Source: Limnohabitans sp. Jir72
GTDB lineage: Bacteria > Pseudomonadota > Gammaproteobacteria > Burkholderiales > Burkholderiaceae_C
NCBI RefSeq assembly: GCF_003063575.1
Contig: NZ_NESC01000013.1
Coordinates: forward strand, 17,486-81,485
Direction of reading: 5' to 3'
Length of the DNA stretch: 64,000 nucleotides
Within the stretch, counting starts at the first letter, position 1; each line of letters opens with the position of its first letter. Both the position numbers and the translations under genes were made by a program. Under the pieces are notes generated by a model. It was given only the letters and a program-made list of their open reading frames with translations, made no database searches and was not told the origin of the DNA. Below, one piece after another: positions 37,401 to 46,085 of the stretch.

Positions 37401-38309
37401 CAAGTCAAAGCCCAAATGCACCAAGGCCAACTGCAGTTGCGCGGACAAATCCAGGCCGATCAAGGCCTGTTCATCCTGGCCGAAGACAGCACCCCCACCT
37501 TGGGGCAAGACGTGGTGGTCACCCACCCACGATCGACCAAAGCGCCGCTCAAAACAGAGGCCTCCGCGCAAGGCGTGTCCATGATCGGCACGCCCGATGT
37601 GCAAGTCACACTGGACCTGGGGCCGGACTTTCAGATCCAAGGCCATGGCTTGACCACGCGTTTGGCAGGCAAATTGAATGTGCTCAGCAACACCAGCACC
37701 AAAGGCATTCCACGATTGACCGGCGAAGTCAGCACCGAAGGCGGTCGCTACAAAGCCTATGGGCAAAACCTGAACATCGAAACCGGTTTGTTGCGCTTCA
37801 ACGGGCCCTCCGACAACCCCTTGCTGGAGATTCTGGCCATCCGTCCCAACCTCTCGCAACGCGTGGGGGTGCAAATCAGCGGCAGCGCCATCACCCCCAA
37901 GGTGCGCCTGTACTCCGACCCCGAGTTGCCCGATGCCGACAAACTGGCCTGGCTGGTGCTGGGACGGTCTGGCGCCAACGGCGGTGCCGAGTCGGCCGTC
38001 TTGCAGCAAGCGGCCCTGGCCTTGTTCAGTGGCAATGGCAAAACATTGAGCGGTGAAATGGCCGGTGCCCTGGGCTTGGACGAGATTTCGCTGGCCAACG
38101 GCAGCCGCAGCGACACGACCGCCACAGGCGCAGCTGTCACGCTGGGCAAGCGCCTGTCCAAAGACTTTTACCTGGTCTACGAAACCAGCCTCAAAGGCAC
38201 TTTCGGCAGCTTCTATGTGTTCTACGACCTCTCGCGCCGCCTGACCTTGCGGGCTCAAGCGGGACAGGACAATGCACTCGACTTGATCTACACCGTGCGC
38301 AGGGATTGA
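34473..38309 (+). CDS. tamB: Translocation and assembly module inner membrane protein TamB
   Basis: The product is 1278 aa with an N-terminal membrane anchor (about residues 30-53, LGLLLGLILSGAVLVLSALWWW), a very long repetitive beta-rich periplasmic region and the conserved DUF490/TamB C-terminus (about 950-1278; LTGEVSTEGGRYKAYGQNL, LRFNGPSDNPLLEILAIRP, DKLAWLVLGR). It spans the periplasm as a hydrophobic groove. It is paired with tamA. The ATG at 34473 is chosen over a TTG one codon upstream. Confidence 0.95.
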   Translation: MSHNTANTANDQQPKPRSKLRRLGLRLGLLLGLILSGAVLVLSALWWWAGTPGSLASTLNLAARLMPTSQRLSTDLVNGSLRHGGQVGQWHWQQGALQVHGEQTAFTLDWPRLWQGHLPLAQLHLGHLKIDDQNPASEPTPPTTLYWPLHIDLPWQIDRLEWAGPPAFEALGLQGHYRYDGSEHRLEVQPFEVAQGRYSVQARLQAAAPMALHASLQGQVHTMGPAGSKPLTLTAQATAEGTLSGLSAALAVKAQLQPSSATASGTGMQLQVQAQIHPWQAQAITQAQADWQQLDLAALWPGAPQTRLEGQASVTPEGSGWMIQGQLNNQNPGPWDRHALPLSHLSAQLHRPSHGLWQIKQLQAKVAGGQVQGEGQQTPAGWTGQVNIAGVQPELLHTAMAAGALNGQIKAQATDARTVAIQVDLQGASTLGKNATGLRWDKLHLQGQWQAALWKIESLEVQAADAKLQAQFSFAPQQQSAQGQVEWQWPGMKAQAQGVLAPKQGQGHLQVAMSDAALSMAWLKRWPGWAERLQGWQASGPAQLNAQWQGGYRQADAPIQMRVTLPSLSTSAKGPNAWQLQHSQVTLQGSLQALQASIEARWLSGTQTVQMQSQASASSTALLDGPWQGKIQSASVQVSSPERSASWKALLQEAVAWQWTPSAIHDVAQWQAGRIAVEGPSPGQAMLRWEAGQWQSRTLATKGAVAARHTSTTALNAQIDDLPLSWLPLGLGSEIQSDVMLKGQIRLEQAEALHVRAGLERSRGDLRIGAENAPGQRINSGLRDARVGLVIDNEDVQVQLNWDSEQMGQLQAQAQTHLSHDTQGWHWPSQAPVSGQLKAKLPRVGAWSLLAPPGWRVQGTLDTQLELSGTRQDPQWQGHVQANNLAVRSAVQGIEFSQGQLRARVHGQQVDLEQLSLRGAGTQGGELQTQGQLIWLPPAAGMANTSPLGQVDMVLNLQAKALRVSNRADRRLAISGQVKAQMHQGQLQLRGQIQADQGLFILAEDSTPTLGQDVVVTHPRSTKAPLKTEASAQGVSMIGTPDVQVTLDLGPDFQIQGHGLTTRLAGKLNVLSNTSTKGIPRLTGEVSTEGGRYKAYGQNLNIETGLLRFNGPSDNPLLEILAIRPNLSQRVGVQISGSAITPKVRLYSDPELPDADKLAWLVLGRSGANGGAESAVLQQAALALFSGNGKTLSGEMAGALGLDEISLANGSRSDTTATGAAVTLGKRLSKDFYLVYETSLKGTFGSFYVFYDLSRRLTLRAQAGQDNALDLIYTVRRD

Positions 38310-40295
38310 TCAGCGCTGGGCCCGCTGCGATGGCGCATTGCGCTGCAAGACCTCGATCAGGTCCTTGTATTCAAAGGGTTTCATCAGATAGTCGTTCATG
38401 CCCGCTTCCAGGCAAAGGTCGCGGTCCTCATTGAAGCCCCCCGCCGTCAAAGCCACGATGGGCACATCGTGGAACGCAGGATTTTGACGAATGCGCCGTG
38501 CGGCCTCCAAGCCCCCCATGACGGGCATCTGGATGTCCATCAACACCAGATCGCAGCGGACTTCGCCGAGCATCTGGATCGCCACCAGGCCATTTTCGGC
38601 CACCGCCACCTGAGCCCCGGCCAGCTCGAGCAACTGCTGGAGGATGCCGCGCATGGACAGGTTGTCCTCGGCCAGCAAAACACGCAGGCCCTGCACCTGA
38701 TCAGCGGCCTGCAAGCCTTGTGCATCCCGTTTTTGGTCGTCGCCTGCATGGCTCAAAGGCAATCGCACCGTGAACCAAAAGGTTGAGCCCACGCCCACTT
38801 GCGATTCGACCCCCACATCGCCACCCATCTGCTGAGCCAACCGTTTGCAAATGGACAACCCCAAACCTGTTCCGCCTTGGGCACGGGTGTATGCATCGTC
38901 ACCCTGCACAAAACCTTCGAAGACCTTGGCCTGAAGCTGCGGTGCCAGACCCATGCCAGTGTCTTGCACTTCAAAACGCAGATGCGCATGCTCTGCTGCG
39001 CTGAACGCATGCCGCACAGACACCCGCACATGCCCTCGCTCGGTGAACTTGATGGCATTGCCCACCAGATTCAAAAGCACCTGCGCCAGGCGTTGGGCGT
39101 CGCCCAAGCGATGGGGATGCACCTCGGGGGCCCACTCGACCAAGTAGTGCAGCCCCTTGCTGGCACAGGCCTGCCCCACCAGATCACTGACTTGCTGCAA
39201 CACATCACGCAAATCAAACGGCAGATGAGCCAACTCCAGTTTGCCGTGCTCCAGCTTTGACAAGTCCAAAATGTCATTGATGATGCCCAGCAACAAGCGG
39301 CCAGCACTTTTGCTTTTGTTGAGCAAAACACGCTGCTGATCGTCCAAAGGCGTGGCCAAGACCAAATCCGTCAAAGACAACATGGCGCTCATCGGGGTGC
39401 GGATTTCATGGCTGATGTGCGCCAAAAATTCTGTCTTGGCTGCATTGGCTTTTTCTGCCCGCTCTCGCGCCTGATGCAAACTGTCTTCGTACAGTCGGCG
39501 TTGGCTGATGTCGCGGCTCACGCCCAAGATTTCAACCAGGCTGCCATTGGCCCCCATCACCGGAAAAGCCAACACCTCGGTCCAAAAGCGGCTGCCATCC
39601 TTGCGCCAATACTCCAGCTCGTTGCGAAACTCTGGCGGTGGCAGCCCCTGCTGCAATGCGGCCGCCACATCCACAAAATACTGAAGCGAAACCGCTTGCG
39701 AATCCGGCGTCAGGGTTTCATCGATGGTGTGCTTCATCGCCTCTTCAGGCGTGTAACCGCGCAACTGCTCAATCGCCGGACTCACATACGTGATCTCCCC
39801 GAGCGGGCTCATGGTCCACACCACGTCCCGCGCACTGTCGGTCAACAGGCGCAAGCGCTGTTCACTGACACGCAATTTTTCCTCGGCCAAAAGCTGCTCC
39901 GAAACGTCTTTGGCCATCAGCACACACACGGTCTTGCCATGTGGATCGGGCAAGGTGGCCATGACCGAAATTTCGGCAAACACCTGAACACCATCGCTGC
40001 GCAGCAGCTGATGGATCCGTGAACCTTTTTCAAGCGGCTGTTGTGTCAAAAATTCAGCGGCCTGCGTCTCGCCTGGGCGCAAGACCGAACGGGCCAGTGT
40101 CGACCATGGTGCTTGGCGCAAAGATGCGGGCGAACAGCCCATCAGTTGGGCAAAGTGACCATTGACCGATCGGACCGTCCCCGTTGGGGCGTCCACGAGC
40201 GCCACGCCACAAGGGGCCTGTTCAAAAAGCAAATGCCAATCGTCTTGCTTGGGCGCAAAAAACCGGTGAAATGTGCTTTTGATCAAATCCAACAT
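38310..40295 (-). CDS. Hybrid sensor histidine kinase (PAS-PAS-HisKA-HATPase-REC)
   Basis: The product is 661 aa with two PAS domains (about 20-135 and 145-270, the second with a PAC tail ILGVSRDISQRR). HisKA carries phospho-acceptor His296 in FLAHISHEIRTPM. A HATPase_c domain (NLVGNAIKFTERG, DTGMGL, GTGLGLSICKRLAQQMGG) and a C-terminal receiver with D587 (LVLMDIQMPVMGG) follow. No transmembrane segment is evident, so it is probably cytoplasmic. No Hpt or output partner is adjacent. The ATG at 40295 is chosen; an upstream in-frame extension is unconserved. Confidence 0.93.
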   Translation of the reverse strand: MLDLIKSTFHRFFAPKQDDWHLLFEQAPCGVALVDAPTGTVRSVNGHFAQLMGCSPASLRQAPWSTLARSVLRPGETQAAEFLTQQPLEKGSRIHQLLRSDGVQVFAEISVMATLPDPHGKTVCVLMAKDVSEQLLAEEKLRVSEQRLRLLTDSARDVVWTMSPLGEITYVSPAIEQLRGYTPEEAMKHTIDETLTPDSQAVSLQYFVDVAAALQQGLPPPEFRNELEYWRKDGSRFWTEVLAFPVMGANGSLVEILGVSRDISQRRLYEDSLHQARERAEKANAAKTEFLAHISHEIRTPMSAMLSLTDLVLATPLDDQQRVLLNKSKSAGRLLLGIINDILDLSKLEHGKLELAHLPFDLRDVLQQVSDLVGQACASKGLHYLVEWAPEVHPHRLGDAQRLAQVLLNLVGNAIKFTERGHVRVSVRHAFSAAEHAHLRFEVQDTGMGLAPQLQAKVFEGFVQGDDAYTRAQGGTGLGLSICKRLAQQMGGDVGVESQVGVGSTFWFTVRLPLSHAGDDQKRDAQGLQAADQVQGLRVLLAEDNLSMRGILQQLLELAGAQVAVAENGLVAIQMLGEVRCDLVLMDIQMPVMGGLEAARRIRQNPAFHDVPIVALTAGGFNEDRDLCLEAGMNDYLMKPFEYKDLIEVLQRNAPSQRAQR

Positions 40296-40393
40296 TTTGG
40301 GGATTATCTTGCAAATTTCGACGGTGACGGACACCGAAACGACGCCATCGGCGCTGTCGGCATGGGGCTGCAAAGACCTTTTGAAGCGGCCTG

Positions 40394-40399
40394 TAAAAT
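40394..40399 (+). promoter_or_regulatory. -10 box of tRNA-Arg
   Basis: TAAAAT preceded by TG (TGTAAAAT, an extended -10) ends 9 bases before the tRNA 5' end. No clear -35 is seen. Confidence 0.4.
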
Positions 40400-40408
40400 C
40401 AAGCCTGT

Positions 40409-40483
40409 GCCACCGTAGTTCAATGGATAGAACTCTCCCCTCCTAAGGGAGTGATACAGGTTCGATTCCTGTCGGGGGCACCA
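40409..40483 (+). tRNA. tRNA-Arg (anticodon CCT)
   Basis: The 75-nt cloverleaf has acceptor GCCACCG / CGGGGGC, D stem GTTC/GAAC, anticodon stem CTCCC/GGGAG with loop CTCCTAA (anticodon CCT), T stem ACAGG/CCTGT and an encoded CCA. It reads AGG Arg codons. One acceptor pair is mismatched (A4 with G69). Confidence 0.95.
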
Positions 40484-40507
40484 GTCGGCTGGGCTGAAAA
40501 TCCTATT

Positions 40508-40861
40508 TCAGGTCGTGACAGGCTCAAACGCACCCCAAGCCGCCAAGGCTTCTGCCGTGTACATCAGGGCCGGGCCCCCGCCCATGTAAACGCAGACCGC
40601 CAGCATTTCTTCCAGTTCCTGGCGGGTGCAGCCCAAACGGCGCAAAGCCTTCACATGAAAACCGATGCAACCCGAGCAATGCTGGGTGATGCCGATGGCC
40701 AATGCGATCAATTCTTTGTGCTTTTCACTGACGGCACCCTCGGCCATGGCCGCCTTGGCCAGCTGTCCAAAGCCCTGCATGGCTTCGGGCTGGGCTTTGC
40801 GCAAGCCTGCCAGAGAGTGGTTGATGTTCTGGATCAGTGTGGGATGGTCAAAGGTGCTCAT
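40508..40861 (-). CDS. Carboxymuconolactone decarboxylase / AhpD-like family protein
   Basis: The product is 117 aa with the AhpD-type active-site pattern EKHKELIALAIGITQHCSGC followed by IGFH, a CxxC redox pair with downstream His. Such small helical proteins act as alkylhydroperoxidase-like thiol reductases or decarboxylases. Here the CxxC favours a redox role. It is the last gene of the RND efflux operon. The ATG at 40861 gives the normal length; the upstream frame overlaps the rhodanese gene. Confidence 0.88.
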   Translation of the reverse strand: MSTFDHPTLIQNINHSLAGLRKAQPEAMQGFGQLAKAAMAEGAVSEKHKELIALAIGITQHCSGCIGFHVKALRRLGCTRQELEEMLAVCVYMGGGPALMYTAEALAAWGAFEPVTT

Positions 40862-40886
40862 GGTGGTTTCCTTGGGTTGATGCAAA

Positions 40887-41174
40887 TCACAAACGGTCAA
40901 TGGGCAAGCCGAATTGCATCGATACGGCCCCAGCGGAGCCGCCATTGCTGACCTGCTGGTAACCCATCCGCTGCATGTAGTTGCAGGCCATGCCCGAGCG
41001 GCCGCCCGATGCACAGCACAGGATCACCGGGGCCGATTTGTCCGGCACAGCCTCTGCAATGACTTGCGCGAAGCGGTCCAGCGGGATATTGACCGAGCCA
41101 CGCACATGGCCGGTGGCGAACTCGCCAGGCGAGCGGACATCAATGATCAAGGGGGTGGTGTGAGCGCTTGTCAT
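40887..41174 (-). CDS. Single-domain rhodanese-like sulfurtransferase
   Basis: The product is 95 aa with IIDVRSPGEFATGHVRGSVNIPLD, the N-terminal rhodanese signature, and an active-site loop C-A-S-G-G-R-S (within ILCCASGGRSGMA) with the catalytic Cys. It transfers sulfane sulfur between thiols. It lies between the TolC-like and AhpD-like genes of the RND operon, and the thiol chemistry of its neighbours supports a shared sulfur/redox role. Confidence 0.92.
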   Translation of the reverse strand: MTSAHTTPLIIDVRSPGEFATGHVRGSVNIPLDRFAQVIAEAVPDKSAPVILCCASGGRSGMACNYMQRMGYQQVSNGGSAGAVSMQFGLPIDRL

Positions 41175-41216
41175 GTTTTTTGAGCCATCGGGGTTGAAGA
41201 ATAATGCCTGTCGTGT

Positions 41217-42587
41217 TCAGCGGCTCAAGGCGGCATTGACGGTCTGAAGCTTTTGCACATCGAGTTGACCGGCCATGGCTTGCAAGCGCAGTTGACCCAT
41301 CAGCACATCGGTGCGTGCTTGCAGCAAAGCCAGCTGGGCGGCACTGGCATCGTTTTGCGCATTGAGCAAATCCAGTGTGGTGCGGTCGCCGACCTGGCGA
41401 CCCAATTGCGTTGCATCCAGGCGTGCCTGACTGGCGGTGTCAGCGGCTTGCAATGCAGCGATGCGCGCTTGCCCGCTTTGCACGGCCAGCCATGCTGAAC
41501 GGGTCATCTGGCTGACCTGCAAGCGGGTACGTGCCAGCTCTGCGCGGGCCTTGTCCTGCAAATGCACCGCCTCTTGCTGCTTGGCACTGCGCCAGCCACC
41601 GGTGTACAGCGGCACATGGAGCATCACCCCCACCATCTGCTGGCTTTGTGTGTTGCTGGCTGCACCAAAATCGCCCGTGCCACCCATGCGCTCGCGCGAC
41701 GCTTGCGCCACCACATCCAATGTGGGGGAGGCCTGGGCACTGTGTTTGCGCAACTCTTGCTGCGCAGCATCCGCCTGTGCTTCTTGCAGGCGGATCAGTG
41801 GGTTGCCTTGCTCGGCTTTTTGCAACCAGGACGCCAGGCTGTCGTGCTCCGAGGACGGCACCCAGCGCGCAGGCACTTGCAGTTGCAAGGCATCCACCGA
41901 CAAGCCCGTGACGTCGGCCAGCACTTGCCGAGCCATCTCCAGATCGTTGCGGGCAGCAATGGCCTGAGCGCTCAAGGCCTGCGCACGGGCACCCGCCTCG
42001 TGCGTGTCGGTGACGGGGGCATCGCCGATGGCAAAACGGTCTTTCGCTTCGAACCATGCTTTGTCCACCGCTTTTTGCTGTTGTGCGATCAAGGCCAGGC
42101 CTTGCTCGGCCAACACGACATCGAAGTAACGTTGTGTGGTCTGCAGCATCCAGTCTTGCTGCGCCAGTTTCCACTCGTGCTCGCTGGCTTGCGCAGCGAT
42201 GTCCAGCTGTGCACTTTGGGCCTGGCGCTCGGGGTTGTACAGGGCTTGTTTGGCGCTCAAAATCCAACGGGTGCTCGAGCCGCCGCTGATCGAGGTGCCA
42301 AAGCCCGCACCGGTCACGGGTGCTGAACCGGGCATTGAAAACTGCGCGCCATTCATCTGACTTTGCGCACTGGCCCAGCCGGCACTGGCACTCAAGCCCA
42401 CGGTAGGACGCCACAGGGCCTGGGCCTGATCGCGCCGGGTCGATCCTGCCGCACGATTGGCTTGGCTGATCGCGCCCTGCGGGTCGTGCTTTTGCGCGGC
42501 TTCCCAGACTTGCAGCAGATCGGTGGCACTGGCCGTGCTCGCGCACAGTGCCCAAACAGCGCCAGCCCATAAGGTGCGAGGAATCAT
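41217..42587 (-). CDS. TolC-family outer membrane channel of the RND efflux system
   Basis: The product is 456 aa with a signal peptide (1-21, ALCASTASA) followed by two OEP repeats with long coiled-coil helices (LQVWEAAQKHDPQGAISQAN; DLLNAQNDASAAQLALLQAR). It should form the outer-membrane exit duct for the RND pump encoded upstream. The operon order is adaptor, pump, small membrane protein, this channel, rhodanese and AhpD-like protein. Confidence 0.9.
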   Translation of the reverse strand: MIPRTLWAGAVWALCASTASATDLLQVWEAAQKHDPQGAISQANRAAGSTRRDQAQALWRPTVGLSASAGWASAQSQMNGAQFSMPGSAPVTGAGFGTSISGGSSTRWILSAKQALYNPERQAQSAQLDIAAQASEHEWKLAQQDWMLQTTQRYFDVVLAEQGLALIAQQQKAVDKAWFEAKDRFAIGDAPVTDTHEAGARAQALSAQAIAARNDLEMARQVLADVTGLSVDALQLQVPARWVPSSEHDSLASWLQKAEQGNPLIRLQEAQADAAQQELRKHSAQASPTLDVVAQASRERMGGTGDFGAASNTQSQQMVGVMLHVPLYTGGWRSAKQQEAVHLQDKARAELARTRLQVSQMTRSAWLAVQSGQARIAALQAADTASQARLDATQLGRQVGDRTTLDLLNAQNDASAAQLALLQARTDVLMGQLRLQAMAGQLDVQKLQTVNAALSR

Positions 42588-42615
42588 CTTGACACTCCGT
42601 GGCTTGTTTTAGAAA

Positions 42616-42825
42616 TCAGCAGCCAGGCTCAACGCCCATTTTGCGAAGGATGGAATCCATCAGACACCACTTTGTCAGCGCGCTTTGCAGCAAATTGGCC
42701 CCCACAAAAGCGGTGAACGCCAGCCACCAAGGGCTCACGAAAACAGGGCTGCCTTCAATGCCCAAGGCCAAGGACAAGAGGATGAAGGTGCCAGCGACCA
42801 AACGAACGATTTGCCAGGATTTCAT
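42616..42825 (-). CDS. DUF2892 (YgaP-type) small membrane protein
   Basis: The product is 69 aa with two membrane helices (about 6-22, IVRLVAGTFILLSLALG, and 31-53, PWWLAFTAFVGANLLQSALTKWC) and a C-terminal ILRKMGV. This fits the DUF2892 domain, which in E. coli YgaP is fused to a rhodanese domain. Here the rhodanese is a separate gene two positions downstream. It sits 25 bases after the RND pump. Confidence 0.85.
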   Translation of the reverse strand: MKSWQIVRLVAGTFILLSLALGIEGSPVFVSPWWLAFTAFVGANLLQSALTKWCLMDSILRKMGVEPGC

Positions 42826-42850
42826 GAAGAATTCTCCGAAGGGTTAAAAA

Positions 42851-45800
42851 TCAAAGGGTTTCGTACTGGCGGCGGTAAGCCGCGTAGTACAGCGTGGGGA
42901 TCACGACCAAGGTCAGGATGGTCGAGACAAAGATGCCAAAGATCAGCGAGATGGCCAGGCCATTGAAGATCGGGTCGTCCAAGATGAAGAAGGCACCCAG
43001 CATGGCCGCGCCGCCCGTGAGCATGATCGGCTGTGCACGGGTGATGGCCGACTGCACGATGGCCTGCTTGAAGGGCGTGCCCTCTTTGACCTGCAGGTGG
43101 ATGAAGTCCACCAGCAAGATGGAGTTGCGCACAATGATGCCGGCCAGCGCGATCATGCCGATCATGCTGGTGGCCGTGTACTGCGAGTGCAGCAGCGCAT
43201 GCCCGGGCATGACGCCGATGATGGTCAGCGGGATAGGCGCCATGATGATGAGTGGCGTGAGATAGGAACCAAACTGCGCCACCACCAGCAAATAGATCAG
43301 CACCAAGCCCACCGCATAGGCGGTGCCCATGTCGCGGAAAGTCTCATACGTGATCTGCCACTCGCCATCCCACTTGAGGGCGTAACCGCGCCAAGCGTCA
43401 GACGGCTGGCTGATGAAATATTCGCCCAGCGCCTGGCCATCGGGGGCCTGAATTTTCTGAATGTCGCTGCGCATCTTGAACATGCCGTACAGCGGACTGT
43501 CGAGCTTGCCGGCCATGTCGGCGGTCACAAAGTTCACGGGCAACAGGTCTTTGTGGATCACGGGTTGCTCGCGCTCGCTGTCGGTCACGGTGACCAGTTC
43601 GCGGATCGGCACCAGCTTGCCCGATGCGCCGCGCACCATGAGTTGGAGCAAGGCCGACAAATCGCCATGGCGCTCGGCGGGCAACTGGATCAAGGCCGCA
43701 GCCGGGTACTTGCTGCCGTCATGCAGGTAGGTCGTGGCCTCTCCGGCCAAGCCAGCGCGCAAGGTCGTCACGATGGCTTGCTGAGGAACGCCCAGAGTCG
43801 CGGCTTTGCGGCGGTCCACCAGCAGCAATTTGCGCGGTGCGGCGGCAATGCTGCTGTCGTCCACATCCACCACGTTGTCGGTCTTCTCAAAAATGGCGCG
43901 CACCGCCTTGGCGACACGACGGCGGCCTTCGGCGTCGGGGCCATAAATTTCAGCCACGATGGGTGCGAGCACAGGCGGGCCGGGTGGCATCTCGACCACT
44001 TTGACATTCGCGCCAAAGCGCTGGCCAATGGCCTGCAGCTCGGGGCGCAGGCGTGTGGCGATCACATGGCTTTTGTCTTTGCGGTCGTGTTTGTCCACCA
44101 GTTTGACCTGCATGTCGCCCACCTCACCACCTGCACGCAGGTAGTACTGGCGCACCAGGCCGTTGAAGTTGATCGGCGAGGATGTGCCTGCATACGCTTG
44201 GTAGTCCGTCACCTCAGGCTGTTGCGCCAAGTGGGCACCCAGCTCGCGCATGACGGCTGCGGTTTCTTCCACAGGTGTGCCAACAGGCATGTCGACCACC
44301 ACCTGAAACTCCGACTTGTTGTCGAAGGGCAGCATCTTGAGCAGCACCAAGCCTGTGGCGGGCAACACCAGCGAGAAAGCGATCAAGCCTGCAATGCCCA
44401 AACCCAGCAGCTTGCGGTTGCGCACGCCTTGCTCGTTGTGCAACAAAGGTGTGAACACGCGCTCAAACAAGGGGCCCAGCTTGGCCGCCAAGCCTGTGGG
44501 CGCCGCATGTGCATCGCCGGCATGGCCGTGGGAAGCCTTCATCCAGATGCGTGCCAACCAAGGCGTGACCACAAAGGCAATGGCCAGTGACAGCAGCATG
44601 CCCATGCTGGCATTGATCGGGATCGGGCTCATGTAGGGGCCCATCAAACCGCTCACAAAAGCCATGGGCAAGAGCGCGGCGATCACCGTCAGCGTGGCCA
44701 AAATCGTGGGGCCACCCACTTCATCCACTGCACCGGGGATGATCTCGGCCAGGGTCTTGCCCGGGAACAGCTGCTGGTGACGGTGGATGTTTTCCACCAC
44801 CACGATGGCATCGTCCACCAAAATACCGATGGAAAAAATCAGCGCAAACAGCGACACACGGTTGAGCGTGAAGCCCCAGGCCCACGAGGCAAACAGCGTC
44901 ACCGTCAGCGTCAAAATCACCGCCGTGCCCACAATCGCCGCTTCACGCTTGCCCAGCGCAATGAACACCAGCGCCACCACCGAGGCCGTGGCGAACAGCA
45001 GCTTCTGAATCAGCTTTTGAGCCTTGTCGTTGGCCGTCGCACCATAGTTGCGCGTCTCGGCCACCTGCACCTCGTCGGGGATCACCGTGCCGCGCAGCGC
45101 GGCCACATGGTCCATCACGGCGTTGGCCACGTCGATGGCGTTTTCACCGGGCTTTTTGGTGATGGTCAATGTCACAGCGGGGTATTCACCGCCACCGGCT
45201 GACTTGCCCAAGCCATGCGTCACATAACGCGTCGCGGGCAAGGGCCCCTCTTCCACCTTGGCCACATCCTTTAAGAACACCGGACGGCCGCCTTGCACGG
45301 CCACCACGAGATCAGCCACATCACTGGCTTGCGAGAGGAATGGCCCGGCCTCGATGCTCACGCTCTTGTTCCCCGCGATGAGCTCGCCCACCGGGAGCCC
45401 TGAGTTGGCCGACTGAAGCGCCATGCGCAGGTCGCTCACCGTGACACCAAACCCGGCCATGCGCTCGGGCTCGATTTGCACCAGCACCGCACGGTCCGGG
45501 CCGCCCAAGGTCTGCACATCTTGTGTGCCTTTGACGCGCTTGAGGTCGGCCTCCATGCTGTGCGCCACGCGCTCCAGCTTGTAGGCGCTGGCGTCATCGC
45601 TCTTGCTGAACAGCGTCAACGTCACGATGGGCACATCGTCCACGCCTTTGGGTTTGATCAGCGGCTCCATCACGCCCAAACCTTTGGGCAGCCAGTCCGC
45701 GTTGTCGCGGATCGTGTCGTGCAAGCGCACCAGCGCTTCGGTGCGCGGCACGCCCACCTTGAACTGCACCGTCAGCACCGCCACGCCTGGGCGCGAGACC

Positions 45801-46072
45801 GACATCACATGTTCAACGCCCGCGATTTTGGACAAGACCTGCTCGGCCGGAATGGCCACCATCTGTTCCACATCGCGCACGGCCGCGCCGGGGAAAGGCA
45901 CCAGCACATTGGCCATGGTCACGTTGATCTGGGGTTCCTCTTCACGCGGGGTGACCATCACCGCAAAAATGCCCAGCAGCAAAGCCACCAAGGCCAGCAG
46001 TGGCGTGATTTGCGCGCTCTGGAACAGGGCCGCAATGCGGCCTGAAATGCTCAAATTTTTTGGCTCGTGCAT
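42851..46072 (-). CDS. RND efflux pump, AcrB/HAE-like permease
   Basis: The product is 1073 aa. The first membrane helix (about 15-40) is followed by a porter domain starting PREEEPQINVTMANVLVPFPGA, TM4 with the proton-relay Asp pair (GILVDDAIVVVENIHRH) and a duplicated second half with the same fold ending near PTLYYA. It exports substrates using the proton gradient with the adaptor and TolC-like partners. The substrate is not evident. The ATG at 46072 (MHEPKNLSISGR) is the conserved start. Confidence 0.94.
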   Translation of the reverse strand: MHEPKNLSISGRIAALFQSAQITPLLALVALLLGIFAVMVTPREEEPQINVTMANVLVPFPGAAVRDVEQMVAIPAEQVLSKIAGVEHVMSVSRPGVAVLTVQFKVGVPRTEALVRLHDTIRDNADWLPKGLGVMEPLIKPKGVDDVPIVTLTLFSKSDDASAYKLERVAHSMEADLKRVKGTQDVQTLGGPDRAVLVQIEPERMAGFGVTVSDLRMALQSANSGLPVGELIAGNKSVSIEAGPFLSQASDVADLVVAVQGGRPVFLKDVAKVEEGPLPATRYVTHGLGKSAGGGEYPAVTLTITKKPGENAIDVANAVMDHVAALRGTVIPDEVQVAETRNYGATANDKAQKLIQKLLFATASVVALVFIALGKREAAIVGTAVILTLTVTLFASWAWGFTLNRVSLFALIFSIGILVDDAIVVVENIHRHQQLFPGKTLAEIIPGAVDEVGGPTILATLTVIAALLPMAFVSGLMGPYMSPIPINASMGMLLSLAIAFVVTPWLARIWMKASHGHAGDAHAAPTGLAAKLGPLFERVFTPLLHNEQGVRNRKLLGLGIAGLIAFSLVLPATGLVLLKMLPFDNKSEFQVVVDMPVGTPVEETAAVMRELGAHLAQQPEVTDYQAYAGTSSPINFNGLVRQYYLRAGGEVGDMQVKLVDKHDRKDKSHVIATRLRPELQAIGQRFGANVKVVEMPPGPPVLAPIVAEIYGPDAEGRRRVAKAVRAIFEKTDNVVDVDDSSIAAAPRKLLLVDRRKAATLGVPQQAIVTTLRAGLAGEATTYLHDGSKYPAAALIQLPAERHGDLSALLQLMVRGASGKLVPIRELVTVTDSEREQPVIHKDLLPVNFVTADMAGKLDSPLYGMFKMRSDIQKIQAPDGQALGEYFISQPSDAWRGYALKWDGEWQITYETFRDMGTAYAVGLVLIYLLVVAQFGSYLTPLIIMAPIPLTIIGVMPGHALLHSQYTATSMIGMIALAGIIVRNSILLVDFIHLQVKEGTPFKQAIVQSAITRAQPIMLTGGAAMLGAFFILDDPIFNGLAISLIFGIFVSTILTLVVIPTLYYAAYRRQYETL

Positions 46073-46085
46073 ATCAAGCCCCCTT

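Noticed and set aside
36669..38258. 529-codon minus-strand open frame opposite tamB
   Set aside because: Antisense to the conserved C-terminal half of tamB, with low-complexity composition and no family features.
43097..44590. 497-codon plus-strand open frame opposite the RND pump
   Set aside because: Antisense to conserved pump sequence and rich in His/Gln/Arg with no motif.
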